From: JBALVT01 sp036960305
GTDB lineage: Bacteria; Pseudomonadota; Gammaproteobacteria; Pseudomonadales; Halieaceae
Assembly (NCBI GenBank): GCA_036960305.1
Contig: JBALWA010000017.1
Span: 1-64,000, forward strand
Direction of reading: 5' to 3'
DNA: 64,000 bases
The translations under genes were made by a program, and so were the position numbers. Below, piece after piece: positions 35,680-44,501 of the stretch; positions within the stretch are counted from its first letter, which is position 1, and the number at the start of each line of letters is the position of its first letter. The notes below the pieces were generated by a model. It made no database searches. It saw only the letters and a list, made by a program, of their open reading frames with translations, and was not told the origin of the DNA.

Positions 35680-36609
35680 TTACAAAGCAGCTTCCAGTTC
35701 GGGCAGTGCATCGAACAAATCAGCAACCAGACCGTAGTCCGCTACCTGGAAGATAGGCGCATCTTCGTCTTTGTTGATTGCCACGATCACTTTGGAGTCC
35801 TTCATACCAGCAAGGTGCTGAATTGCGCCAGAGATACCTACAGCGATGTAGAGGTCGGGGGCAACAATCTTACCGGTTTGGCCAACCTGCATATCGTTGG
35901 GTACAAAACCGGCATCAACCGCAGCGCGCGATGCACCGATCGCTGCACCCAGCTTGTCAGCAATCCCCTCAAGCAGCTTGAAGTTCTCGCCATTTTGCAT
36001 ACCGCGCCCGCCAGAGATAACAACAGAAGCTGCAGTCAATTCAGGACGGTCAGAAACAGCGACTTCTTCGCCTACAAATGTGGATATACCTGCATCGTGC
36101 ACGGCATCAACGGCTTCAATGGTTGCGGAGCCGCCTTCAGCTGGCACGCCGTCAAAAGCAGTACAGCGCACCGTCATGACTTTTTTGGCATCTGCACTTT
36201 GAACGGTAGCGATAACATTACCGGCATAAATCGGTCGCTTGAAGGTGTCCGCAGACTCGACTGAAATAATGTCGGAAATCTGTCCAACGTCCAGCAGTGC
36301 TGCAACTCTTGGCATCGTGTTCTTACAGTTGCTGGTATCCGGCGCAACGATGTTATCGTAAGAGGCACCGACATCAGCGATCAGCAGGCTGACATTTTCT
36401 GCCAACTGGTGACCGTAAGCTGCGTTATCGGCAACCAGGACTTTGCCAACGCCTACTACTGCGGCTGCTTGCTCAGCGGCACCGCCGCAATCAGCGCCGG
36501 CAACAAGAATATCGATATCCGCACCCAGAGCCTGAGCTGCCGCAACAGCACAAAGGGTTGCAGGCTTCAGGCTGCTATTGTCGTGTTCTGCAATTACTAG
36601 AGTACTCAT
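35680..36609 (-). CDS. etfA: Electron transfer flavoprotein alpha subunit
   Basis: A 309-residue ETF alpha. With EtfB it forms the FAD/AMP heterodimer that takes electrons from acyl-CoA and other dehydrogenases. The C-terminal FAD domain has VVISGGRGM, KLGAAIGASRAAVDAGFVP, QVGQTGKIVAPDLYIAVGI and SGAIQHLAGM, all classic. Its ATG overlaps the etfB TGA by one base (TGATG), so the two are coupled. Confidence 0.95.
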   Translation of the reverse strand: MSTLVIAEHDNSSLKPATLCAVAAAQALGADIDILVAGADCGGAAEQAAAVVGVGKVLVADNAAYGHQLAENVSLLIADVGASYDNIVAPDTSNCKNTMPRVAALLDVGQISDIISVESADTFKRPIYAGNVIATVQSADAKKVMTVRCTAFDGVPAEGGSATIEAVDAVHDAGISTFVGEEVAVSDRPELTAASVVISGGRGMQNGENFKLLEGIADKLGAAIGASRAAVDAGFVPNDMQVGQTGKIVAPDLYIAVGISGAIQHLAGMKDSKVIVAINKDEDAPIFQVADYGLVADLFDALPELEAAL

Positions 36610-37358
36610 CAGATTACCTTCGCCTCGTTCTTCAGTTTGTCAACCAACTGCTCTACGCTTTCCACTTTGATACCAGCAGCACGCTCAGCGGGCGGCTCTA
36701 CACGCAGTTGTGTGAGATGTGATTTAACCTCAACGCCCAGATCAGCGGGAGTATAAACATCCAGTGGCTTTTTCTTGGCCTTCATGATGTTAGGCAGTGA
36801 AGCGTAACGGGGTTCGTTCAAACGCAGGTCAGTCGTGACAATTGCGGGCAGGCTAAGACTGATTGTCTGCATGCCTGCATCGACTTCACGGGTAACGTTG
36901 ACCTTGTCGCCATCGATCGCTACTTCAGACGCAAATGTGCCCTGGGGCATATTTGTCAGCGCGCCCAGCATTTGGCCTGTTTGATTGTTGTCGCCATCGA
37001 TGGACTGCTTGCCCAAAATCACCAGCTGTGGCTGCTCTTTATCAACAACGCCTTTCAACAGTTTGGCAATAACCAGTGGCTCTACATTACCTTCTGTTTC
37101 TACCTGGATACCGCGGTCGGCGCCCAGTGCCAGAGCGGTACGAATCTGCTCCTGACAGGCCTTTGGACCGACGGACACAGCGATAACTTCTGTCGCAACA
37201 CCAGCCTCTTTCAGGCGTATCGCTTCTTCTACAGCGATCTCACAGAATGGGTTGATGGCCATTTTGACATTGTTCAAATCAACATCACTACCATCGCCTT
37301 TAGCGCGAACTTTAACGTTGTAGTCAACAACGCGCTTTACAGCAACAAGAACCTTCAT
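36609..37358 (-). CDS. etfB: Electron transfer flavoprotein beta subunit
   Basis: A 249-residue ETF beta (MKVLVAVKRVVDYNVKVR, NPFCEIAVEEAIRLKE, VILGKQSIDGDNNQTGQMLG), with the AMP-binding region intact. It leads the etfBA operon and is divergent from the ETF-QO gene. GGAG precedes the ATG. A weak promoter TTGACC-N17-CAACAT can be read at 37441-37469, with an operator-like dyad upstream of it. Confidence 0.95.
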   Translation of the reverse strand: MKVLVAVKRVVDYNVKVRAKGDGSDVDLNNVKMAINPFCEIAVEEAIRLKEAGVATEVIAVSVGPKACQEQIRTALALGADRGIQVETEGNVEPLVIAKLLKGVVDKEQPQLVILGKQSIDGDNNQTGQMLGALTNMPQGTFASEVAIDGDKVNVTREVDAGMQTISLSLPAIVTTDLRLNEPRYASLPNIMKAKKKPLDVYTPADLGVEVKSHLTQLRVEPPAERAAGIKVESVEQLVDKLKNEAKVI

Positions 37359-37490
37359 AGATTCTCCATAAGTCTTTTCGGGTGGGTTTTAGCGGGGTTA
37401 GCGCCAATATTTGCGGCAAAACCGCATAATTCGGGCGGGTATGTTGCCTATAAACGGGCGTAAGGTCAATAGCAATAGATGACAGCTAAG

Positions 37491-37507
37491 TTGTCCGAAC
37501 AGGACAA
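37491..37507. promoter_or_regulatory. Operator-like dyad between etfBA and ETF-QO
   Basis: TTGTCC, five bases, GGACAA: a perfect six-base inverted repeat in the 274-base gap between the divergent ETF genes. It lies upstream of both likely promoters (a weak one for etfB at 37441-37469, and TATACT at 37561 for ETF-QO). A single regulator there could set both. It does not match the PsrA or FadR sites I know. Confidence 0.4.
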
Positions 37508-37632
37508 ATAGACGATATCCAATATCCATGCGATTTATAGTCTTTTATTGTTAAAAATTATATACTTGCGCCCTTTCCCCACTCCAGAGCCACTGGCACT
37601 GGAGTATCGCAGCCGAACAAGAGGACTAGCCT

Positions 37633-39285
37633 GTGGAACGTGAATCGATGGAATTTGACGTGGTGATAGTCGGAGCAGGCCCTGCTGGCCTGTCTGCCGC
37701 CTGCCGCCTGATGCAACTGGCCCAGGAAAAAGAGCAGGAAATGACCGTCTGTGTGGTCGAGAAAGGCTCTGAAGTAGGCGCTCATACCCTGTCCGGCGCC
37801 GTCCTTGAACCAACGGCCATCAACGAGCTATTCCCGAAGTGGGAAGAAATGGGCGCGCCGTTGACAACAAAAGTAAAGGAAGACAAGTTTTTCTTCTACA
37901 CCAGTGGCAAAAGCGCTATCAAGCTTCCTAATTTCTTCATACCCAAGCCCACCCACAATGAAGGCAATTATATTGTTTCCATGGGCAACGTCTGTCGCTG
38001 GATGGGCGAACAGGCTGAAAACCTGGGCGTCGAGGTTTATCCGGGGTTTGCGGCCTCTGAAATCCTCTATCACGAAGATGGCCGAGTTAAAGGCATCGCC
38101 ACAGGTGACATGGGCATCAGCGAAAGCGGCGAACACAAAGACAGCTACATGCGGGGCATGGAGCTGCACGCCAAATACACACTTTTCGCCGAGGGTTGCC
38201 GCGGGCATCTCGGCAAACAGCTGATTAAGGGTTTCTCCCTGGACGAAGGCAAGGACCCGCAGCACTATGGGCTGGGCATCAAGGAGATCTGGGAAATTCC
38301 CGCGGAGAAACACGAGCCTGGGCTGGTGGTACACGGGTTGGGCTGGCCACTGAGCGAAAGTAACTCCAGCGGCGGTGCCTTCCTCTACCATGCGGATAAT
38401 AACCAGGTCTACCTGGGCCTGATCACCGACCTGAATTACAGCAACCCGCACCTCAGCCCCTTTGAGGAGCTTCAGCGTTGGAAACACCATCCCGAGACAC
38501 TCAAATACATCGAGGGCGGCTCACGTTTGAGCTACGGCGCCAGAGCACTTGCGAAAGGCGGGCACAATTCCCTGCCGAAGATGCATTTCCCCGGTGGTCT
38601 GCTGATAGGCTGCGATGCCGGCACCATGAACAGCGTTAAAATCAAGGGCAACCATACCGCCATGAAGAGCGGCATGCTGGCAGCTGAAGCCATTGTCGAA
38701 GCGCTCGCTTCGGGCGATAGCGCCCCGGCTGACCTCGCCTCCTACGGCGAAAAGCTGAAGAACTCCTGGTTGTACGAGGAACTGTACACCACACGTAACT
38801 TCTCAGGCTTCATGCACAAGTTTGGCACCCTGATCGGCTCGGGTATGGTCTGGCTGGACCAGAATATTTTTGGTGGAAAACTGCCGTTTACCCTCAATGA
38901 CACCACCCCGGACTACGCCACAATGAAGCCTGCGGCAGACTGTCAAAAGATTGACTATCCCAAGCCGGACAATAAGATCAGCTTTGACCGGCTGTCATCG
39001 GTATTTCTGTCCAATACGAATCATGAAGAAGACCAGCCCTGCCACTTGACGCTGATCGACGCAAATGTGCCCATGGACAAGAACCTGCCACTGTACGATG
39101 AACCGGCGCAGCGCTATTGTCCTGCAGGCGTTTATGAAATCGTGGAAGATGAAGCGGGCAAGCGGTTCCAGATTAATGGCCAGAACTGTGTTCATTGCAA
39201 GACCTGCGACATCAAGGACCCGTCCCAGAACATCGTCTGGGTAACGCCGGAAGGCTTCGGCGGACCCAACTATCCCAATATGTAG
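37633..39285 (+). CDS. etfD: Electron transfer flavoprotein-ubiquinone oxidoreductase
   Basis: A 550-residue ETF-QO, which takes electrons from ETF and reduces ubiquinone at the inner membrane, joining fatty-acid and amino-acid oxidation to respiration. The FAD-binding motif is VVIVGAGPAGLSAACRL near the N-terminus. The C-terminal 4Fe-4S domain has CPAGVYEIVED and NCVHCKTCDIKDPSQN. The start is GTG 37633 with AGAGGA seven bases upstream; ATG 37648 is the alternative. It is divergent from etfBA. Confidence 0.95.
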   Translation: MERESMEFDVVIVGAGPAGLSAACRLMQLAQEKEQEMTVCVVEKGSEVGAHTLSGAVLEPTAINELFPKWEEMGAPLTTKVKEDKFFFYTSGKSAIKLPNFFIPKPTHNEGNYIVSMGNVCRWMGEQAENLGVEVYPGFAASEILYHEDGRVKGIATGDMGISESGEHKDSYMRGMELHAKYTLFAEGCRGHLGKQLIKGFSLDEGKDPQHYGLGIKEIWEIPAEKHEPGLVVHGLGWPLSESNSSGGAFLYHADNNQVYLGLITDLNYSNPHLSPFEELQRWKHHPETLKYIEGGSRLSYGARALAKGGHNSLPKMHFPGGLLIGCDAGTMNSVKIKGNHTAMKSGMLAAEAIVEALASGDSAPADLASYGEKLKNSWLYEELYTTRNFSGFMHKFGTLIGSGMVWLDQNIFGGKLPFTLNDTTPDYATMKPAADCQKIDYPKPDNKISFDRLSSVFLSNTNHEEDQPCHLTLIDANVPMDKNLPLYDEPAQRYCPAGVYEIVEDEAGKRFQINGQNCVHCKTCDIKDPSQNIVWVTPEGFGGPNYPNM

Positions 39286-39292
39286 ACCTATA

Positions 39293-39317
39293 AGCGGCTG
39301 GCACCCCACCAGCCGCT
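39293..39317. terminator. Stem-loop between converging ETF-QO and DUF1285 genes
   Basis: AGCGGCTGG, seven-base loop, CCAGCCGCT: a perfect nine-base stem just after the ETF-QO stop and before the DUF1285 stop. There is no T-run, so termination strength is uncertain. Confidence 0.5.
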
Positions 39318-39319
39318 AA

Positions 39320-39856
39320 TTACCCTGCTTCAAGGGGGAAGGTCTCCCCCGCACTCTCAATACAAGTAACACCCTCTTTTTCTACAGCCATTGCCACAAG
39401 CCGATACCAGGCTGAACGGGTAAACAGTGCCGCCAAACCATGCGGCAAATGCAGTGCGGCAACATTGTCCATCCTGCTCTCCAGGAACAGACCAAATTCC
39501 GCGTTAACCAACTGCGTTCTTCCCGTATTCAGTGTGCACCGTAGGCTGTCCCCATGCTCTGCGTCGGTATATCGATCGACGTCTGTTACCACCAGTGGCA
39601 GCAAATCCACCTGGATTCGCCATTTTTCGCCCGGTGTTACAAGGTAATAACAACCGTCTTCCTCTCGGCGTAGGATCGACGCAAACACCCTGACAATTGC
39701 AGCTCGCTCTATCGGGGAACCTTCATGGAACCAGCGACCGTCAGCGTCTATCCGAATGTCGATATCACCAGACAATTCGGGGCTCCACAGATGTAACGGT
39801 GGTGAGTCGTAATTACGCCCAACCTGTTGTTCGATGTCTTGAAGTTGATCATCCAT
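39320..39856 (-). CDS. DUF1285 family protein (COG3816)
   Basis: A 178-residue soluble protein matching DUF1285: PPLHLWSPELSGDIDIRID, GRWFHEGSPIERAAIVRVFA, ILRREEDGCYYLVTPGEKWR and RSAWYRLV are typical. Structures from the family show a tandem-fold protein, but no biochemical activity is established. It stands alone, divergent from the YiiX-like gene, with a tandem repeat in the shared promoter region. Confidence 0.82.
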   Translation of the reverse strand: MDDQLQDIEQQVGRNYDSPPLHLWSPELSGDIDIRIDADGRWFHEGSPIERAAIVRVFASILRREEDGCYYLVTPGEKWRIQVDLLPLVVTDVDRYTDAEHGDSLRCTLNTGRTQLVNAEFGLFLESRMDNVAALHLPHGLAALFTRSAWYRLVAMAVEKEGVTCIESAGETFPLEAG

Positions 39857-39877
39857 GTTTCTATCTCTGGCGTCAGC

Positions 39878-39914
39878 ACCGTTGCTGGGTTATAAACCGT
39901 AGCTGGGTTATAAA
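39878..39914. repeat. Tandem 18-base repeat in a divergent promoter region
   Basis: Two copies of a 19-base unit (ACCGT, T or A, then GCTGGGTTATAAA), at 39878-39896 and 39896-39914, with one mismatch and an 18-base period. They lie between DUF1285 and the YiiX-like gene. Two binding sites one and two-thirds turns apart, or a simple duplication, would both look like this. Confidence 0.75.
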
Positions 39915-39956
39915 AAGGAATGAAAATCATCGCTTGTACAATACTACAGTCTAACC

Positions 39957-40790
39957 ATGATTAATCTGTTGCGTGATGCCGTTATTAACTGGCTAAAGTG
40001 GGAAAAACCCCTGCCTCATACGCCGCTCAGCGATTTCGAGCACTTGAAAGGCGAGCTAGTGCCCTGTGACGTGATTCTGGTTGAAGGCCGCTCAAGGGTA
40101 AGTGAGGTCATTAAACTCATCACCCAGAGCTCCTGGTCGCATGCTGCGCTATACATTGGACGCTTGGCGGACATAGAGGACCCGCTGTTGCGGAAAAGCC
40201 TGTCATTGCACTATCACGATAGTCCGGACAAGCAGTTGTTGATTGAAAGCGAACTGGGGCTTGGCACAGTGGTCAGGCCGTTGACGGCCTATGAATGCGA
40301 ACACCTGCGAATATGCAGGCCCAGAAACCTGGGCGCAGAAGACAGTGTACGCGTCACTGCCTACTGCATTGGCAAGTTGGGTAGCGCCTACGATGTTAGA
40401 CAGATTTTTGATTTGGCCCGATTTCTGTTCCCCTGGTTTATCATGCCGCGCCGATGGCGTTCCAGTTTATTCAGCGCCAACCCGGGCAAGAGTACGCAGA
40501 CCGTATGTTCCACCATGATCGCAGAAGCGTTTGGGGCTATACAATTCCCGATACTTCCACTGGTCAAAAAAATGGAGGGTGATGGGCTTAAACTCTACTG
40601 GCGCAATCCGAAGTTGTGCACACCCAGGGATTTCGATTACTCACCCTACTTCGACATTATCAAGTATCCCTATGTCGATTTCTCTCACTATGCCAAGCAG
40701 CACCTGAAACCCTGGGATGGCCCCGTCGAGTTGACGGCAGAAGAACGGGAACTCTATATCGTCCCCGAGAGCGACACGGAGAGCGGTTAG
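39957..40790 (+). CDS. YiiX/YebB-like NlpC/P60-superfamily cysteine hydrolase
   Basis: A 277-residue protein of the permuted NlpC/P60 type. The likely catalytic histidine is H62 in SSWSHAALYIG and the cysteine C184 in QTVCSTMIAEAFG, the order expected for the permuted group. LIESELGLGTVVRPL between them is typical. No signal peptide is apparent, although a hydrophobic patch (LARFLFPWFIMP) lies near residue 155. Members hydrolyse amide or ester bonds in peptides or lipids; the substrate here is unknown. A monocistronic gene. Confidence 0.78.
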   Translation: MINLLRDAVINWLKWEKPLPHTPLSDFEHLKGELVPCDVILVEGRSRVSEVIKLITQSSWSHAALYIGRLADIEDPLLRKSLSLHYHDSPDKQLLIESELGLGTVVRPLTAYECEHLRICRPRNLGAEDSVRVTAYCIGKLGSAYDVRQIFDLARFLFPWFIMPRRWRSSLFSANPGKSTQTVCSTMIAEAFGAIQFPILPLVKKMEGDGLKLYWRNPKLCTPRDFDYSPYFDIIKYPYVDFSHYAKQHLKPWDGPVELTAEERELYIVPESDTESG

Positions 40791-40819
40791 CCCTCCGCCA
40801 TAACGCCCTGGAAACCCAA

Positions 40820-42001
40820 TCAGGCAGCAATCAAACGAACGTTAATCACCCCTTCCAGAGCACGCATACGATCGAGTAAATCTGAACTGGGCACACTGGC
40901 CACATCGATGAGGTTATAGGCGATTTCGTCCCTGCTCTTGTTCAACATATCGATAACATTAATATTATCGTCCGCCAGGATAGACAAGATGCTGCCGAGA
41001 ATTTTGGGAACATTTTCGTTGGTAATAGACAGCCTGAACCCTTCCATTCGATCCAGCTGTAAATGTGGAAAGTTTACCGAGTTGCGGATATTGCCATTCT
41101 CCAGGAAATCACGCAGTTGATTTGCCGCCATGATGGCGCAATTTTCTTCCGCTTCATCCGTACTTGCACCAATATGTGGCATAAGAATAACATCGTTGCG
41201 TCCGATCAGTTCGGGGGATGGGAAGTCGGCTATATAGGCGCGCAAACCACCCTCACTGCCCAGTGACTCCCCGATGGCTTCGTTATCCACAATTTCCTGC
41301 CGTGCAAAATTAAGCAGACAAGTACCCGGCTTAACACCCCTGAGCAACTCTGCATTCACCAGACCCCGAGTCGAATCGAGTACCGGCAGGTGCAAACTGA
41401 TAAAATCGCAACGCGCGAATAAAGCGGAGATTGCATCGGCCTTCTGCACCTGACTGGACAAACGCCAGGCGGCCTCTACCGACAACGCCGGATCGTAACC
41501 AACGACCTCCATACCAAAGGTCAATGCCATTTCAGCCACTAGAGAACCAATAGCCCCGAGACCAACAACCCCTAAGGTTTTGCCGACCAATTCACTGCCT
41601 TTGAATTGCTTCTTCTGCGCTTCTAATAACTTATTCAGCTCGGCTTCGTCTTTCATTTCCCCCAGAGTCTGTACGTACTGGATTCCATCGACGATACCAC
41701 GGGAGCCTAGCAGTAAACCTGCTGCAACCAACTCCTTAACTGCATTAGCATTTGCACCAGGAGAATTGAAGACCGGGATGCCCCGCTTACTGCACTCGGC
41801 AACGGGTATATTGTTTGTGCCGGCGCCAGCACGACCTATCGCCAACACAGAGGGCGCAATATCCTCGCTTTTGAGCTTATGACTGCGCAATAAAATCGCA
41901 TCAGGCGCAGAAAACTCACTGGCGATCTCGTATTGATCACGCGGCAACCTTTCCAATCCCTTGATCGAAAGTTGATTAAGGGTGAGAACTTTTGAAACCA
42001 T
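40820..42001 (-). CDS. serA: D-3-phosphoglycerate dehydrogenase with ACT domain
   Basis: A 393-residue D-2-hydroxyacid dehydrogenase that should oxidise 3-phosphoglycerate as the first step of serine synthesis. The NAD motif is LGVVGLGAIGSLVAEMA. The catalytic Arg (LLNFARQEIVDNEAI), Glu and His (MPHIGASTDEAEENCA) are in place. The C-terminal ACT domain (about residues 318-393, ILADDNINVIDMLNKS) probably binds serine as feedback inhibitor. It resembles a compact SerA more than the long bacterial form. Its gene is convergent with the YiiX-like gene and follows ppiD by 22 bases, so it may read through from it. Confidence 0.87.
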   Translation of the reverse strand: MVSKVLTLNQLSIKGLERLPRDQYEIASEFSAPDAILLRSHKLKSEDIAPSVLAIGRAGAGTNNIPVAECSKRGIPVFNSPGANANAVKELVAAGLLLGSRGIVDGIQYVQTLGEMKDEAELNKLLEAQKKQFKGSELVGKTLGVVGLGAIGSLVAEMALTFGMEVVGYDPALSVEAAWRLSSQVQKADAISALFARCDFISLHLPVLDSTRGLVNAELLRGVKPGTCLLNFARQEIVDNEAIGESLGSEGGLRAYIADFPSPELIGRNDVILMPHIGASTDEAEENCAIMAANQLRDFLENGNIRNSVNFPHLQLDRMEGFRLSITNENVPKILGSILSILADDNINVIDMLNKSRDEIAYNLIDVASVPSSDLLDRMRALEGVINVRLIAA

Positions 42002-42023
42002 GTTTACCTCTGGTTATTGGGTA

Positions 42024-43907
42024 TTACAGAATTGTGACGTCAGCACTTTCACGCAGGCCGTTCTGAAATTCAGAACCGACCATGCGACCGTACTCGGAAG
42101 TGATTTGTCCTTGCAGCGCATCTCTTTGGGTGGGCTCCAATGTAGCCAGTGACCCAGGCGTAACCCGAACCAGCTCGAAAACCTGCACATCCCCGGTGGC
42201 GGTCAGAACATAATCATAGCTCGACTCACCCTCTACAGCAGGGGCCGGCAGTTGAAATACGCGCTGTAAAACGGACTGAGGCAGCATGGGGTTTTGTCGA
42301 TCTGCGGCGAGTTCCACCTGCCAATCGTAACCACTTTCGTTAGCCAGCTGTTCCAAGCCAGTCCCGGCATGCAATTGCGCCAGTATCTGGTCGGCCGCTT
42401 CCCTGACTGATGCTCGAGCTGTCTCATCCGTTATTCTGGCTACAATCTCACCCTTGACCAGCTCAAGCGGTTTAACTTCGGGTTCGTTATGCGTACGCAC
42501 TCTCAATACCACGAAGGAATCACTGGTCACTTCAATAACATCGCTGTTGTGGCCCTGGGCAAGTACTTCATCTGAAAATGCAGCTGTGAGTAACGTTTGG
42601 TTGGCGAAAAGGCCTTCCTGCTGACTGCGGGATACGGCATCGCTACGTTGAACCTCCAGGGCGAGCTCCTGCGCAGGAGAGGACAAGTCTTCGGCATTGA
42701 AGGCCAGGTCTTTCAGTTCCTCAACCACTCTCGTGAGCTCTTTCCTGGCTTCCTGTGTCTGTACCCGGGACTCAAGCGCCGCTCTCATTTCTTCAAACGG
42801 TGGCACTTCACCGTCGCGTCGTTCGGTGAGTTTTATCAGGTGGACTCCCGCATCAGTTTCAACAGGAGTAGAGACAGCGCCTACTTCCAGAGCGGCAATG
42901 GCGTCTTCCATTTCCTCTGGAAAAGTGTCGCCCTGGGTGAAGCCGAGCTCGCCACCATAGGACGCTGAGCCGATATCATCAGAAGCTGTCTTGGCCAACT
43001 CGCCAAAGTCTGCGCCTTCGGTCAGGCTTTTCTGGGCCGTCGCGATGCGGCCCTGGAAGGCCTCGTCAGTCTCTTCCTCACCCTGCTCAAACAGTATATG
43101 GGCTACGCCACTCTCTGTTTGGTATTCGTTGTTTTCCTTTTCCAGCTCATACTGCTCTAGCAGAGTCTCTTCCTCCACCGCTTGCTTGAAATCTTCCAGA
43201 GAGAGTTCCACGAAGTCTAACTCGACTGTCTCCGGGGTATAAAACGCCTGTTCGTTGTCTGAATAATACTGTTCTATCTGCTCGTCACCGACTTCCATAT
43301 CTGCGGTGAATTTTTCCAGGGGAATGGTCAAATACCTTACATCCCTGCTCTCGGCTGAATAGGTCGCATTGAGCGCTAGTTCAGCCTGTGTAGCAAAATC
43401 CGATCCTGCAAGACCGCTGCTTATTTGGTTCAGCAAAAGGTCCTCCGCCAAACCCCGCTTAAAGGATTCAGGGGTATAACCTGCACCCGACAACAAGCTT
43501 TTGTACATATCAGGAGAAAACTGGCCGTCCAGCTGAAATTGTTCCATTGATGCAACGACGCCACTGATTTGCTTGTTGGATATGGTCAACTTGAGGGCTG
43601 CCGCTTCCTGCATCTGCAATTTTCGGCCAATGATACTTTCCAGTGCCTGGGCGGTAAGCCTCTCATCGTCCAGCATCGCTGGATCCATATTCTCTCCCAT
43701 CATGGAGATAATTCGCCGCTTCTGGGTATTGACCAGTTGCTCAACCTCACCTGGATAAATCTGTTCGCCGTTAACCTCGGCAATGCCGCTACTGCCCCCA
43801 CCCACCAGGATGGATTCAATACCAAAAGCCGCAAATGAGAGAACGATAACGCCAATAATCACTTTTGCCGCTGTACCCTGGCTACTTTTACGAATGTCCT
43901 GAAGCAT
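42024..43907 (-). CDS. ppiD: Periplasmic folding chaperone PpiD
   Basis: A 627-residue inner-membrane protein with one N-terminal helix (about residues 14-34) and a large periplasmic part: a SurA-like N-terminal domain, one parvulin domain (about 262-360, including ILFEQGEEETDEAF and GGELGFTQGD) and a C-terminal helical region. PpiD sits at the Sec translocon exit and helps newly exported proteins fold. E. coli PpiD (623 residues) has the same layout. It follows hupB, as in E. coli. Confidence 0.93.
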   Translation of the reverse strand: MLQDIRKSSQGTAAKVIIGVIVLSFAAFGIESILVGGGSSGIAEVNGEQIYPGEVEQLVNTQKRRIISMMGENMDPAMLDDERLTAQALESIIGRKLQMQEAAALKLTISNKQISGVVASMEQFQLDGQFSPDMYKSLLSGAGYTPESFKRGLAEDLLLNQISSGLAGSDFATQAELALNATYSAESRDVRYLTIPLEKFTADMEVGDEQIEQYYSDNEQAFYTPETVELDFVELSLEDFKQAVEEETLLEQYELEKENNEYQTESGVAHILFEQGEEETDEAFQGRIATAQKSLTEGADFGELAKTASDDIGSASYGGELGFTQGDTFPEEMEDAIAALEVGAVSTPVETDAGVHLIKLTERRDGEVPPFEEMRAALESRVQTQEARKELTRVVEELKDLAFNAEDLSSPAQELALEVQRSDAVSRSQQEGLFANQTLLTAAFSDEVLAQGHNSDVIEVTSDSFVVLRVRTHNEPEVKPLELVKGEIVARITDETARASVREAADQILAQLHAGTGLEQLANESGYDWQVELAADRQNPMLPQSVLQRVFQLPAPAVEGESSYDYVLTATGDVQVFELVRVTPGSLATLEPTQRDALQGQITSEYGRMVGSEFQNGLRESADVTIL

Positions 43908-43927
43908 GATAGTTTCCGTGGAGAGGT

Positions 43928-43957
43928 AAAAAAAAAGCGCACTATAAAATAGTGCGC
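43928..43957 (-). terminator. Intrinsic terminator of hupB
   Basis: On the minus strand: GCGCACTAT, loop TTT, ATAGTGCGC, then nine Ts. A perfect nine-base stem and long T-run, 77 bases after the hupB stop and just ahead of ppiD. Confidence 0.93.
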
Positions 43958-44033
43958 CTTTTATACATATTGTGTGACGCCGATTGACCTGTGTGACTGC
44001 AAACAGGCTACAGTCGGAGGCACACTATCTGCG

Positions 44034-44309
44034 TTAGCTGTTTACTGCGTCTTTCAGAGCTTTACCCGCTTTAAAGCTGGGTACAGTCGCTGCTTTAATC
44101 TGGATTTCAGCACCGGTCTGAGGGTTACGGCCAGTACGTGCAGCGCGTTCCTTCACTGCAAAAGTACCAAAGCCGACCAATGCGACAGAGTCGCCCGACT
44201 TCAGTGCGCCAGTGATGGAATCAACTACGGCGTCTAATGCGCGTCCTGCAGATGCTTTTGGTAAATCGGCTGCTGCGGCTATTGCGTCTATGAGTTCAGT
44301 TTTGTTCAC
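44034..44309 (-). CDS. hupB: DNA-binding protein HU-beta
   Basis: A 91-residue HU. MNKTELIDAIAAAADLPK starts the helical body, and GRNPQTGAEIQIKAA is the DNA-embracing arm. HU bends and compacts DNA. The start is GTG 44309 with AAGGGG seven bases upstream. It lies between lon and ppiD as in E. coli and Pseudomonas, with its own promoter and terminator. Confidence 0.96.
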   Translation of the reverse strand: MNKTELIDAIAAAADLPKASAGRALDAVVDSITGALKSGDSVALVGFGTFAVKERAARTGRNPQTGAEIQIKAATVPSFKAGKALKDAVNS

Positions 44310-44459
44310 ACTTATCCCCTTGGATATATTACGTAGAGTTACTTTATTAAATTGCCAAATATTGAAATGCGTCCAGGTAGATATCGACTCACTGCTGCCC
44401 GGCGGTTTGCCGAATTGCTAACGTCATAGCCTAAACACACTCTTATTCAGACGGTGGAC

Positions 44460-44487
44460 TTTATACCACTGCTTGGATTCGGGTCAA
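44460..44487 (-). promoter_or_regulatory. Sigma-70 promoter of hupB
   Basis: TTGACC (44482-44487), 16-base spacer, TATAAA (44460-44465), read on the minus strand. It lies just after the lon stop and gives a leader of about 140 bases before hupB. Confidence 0.7.
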
Positions 44488-44501
44488 TGATTACGCGGGT
44501 T

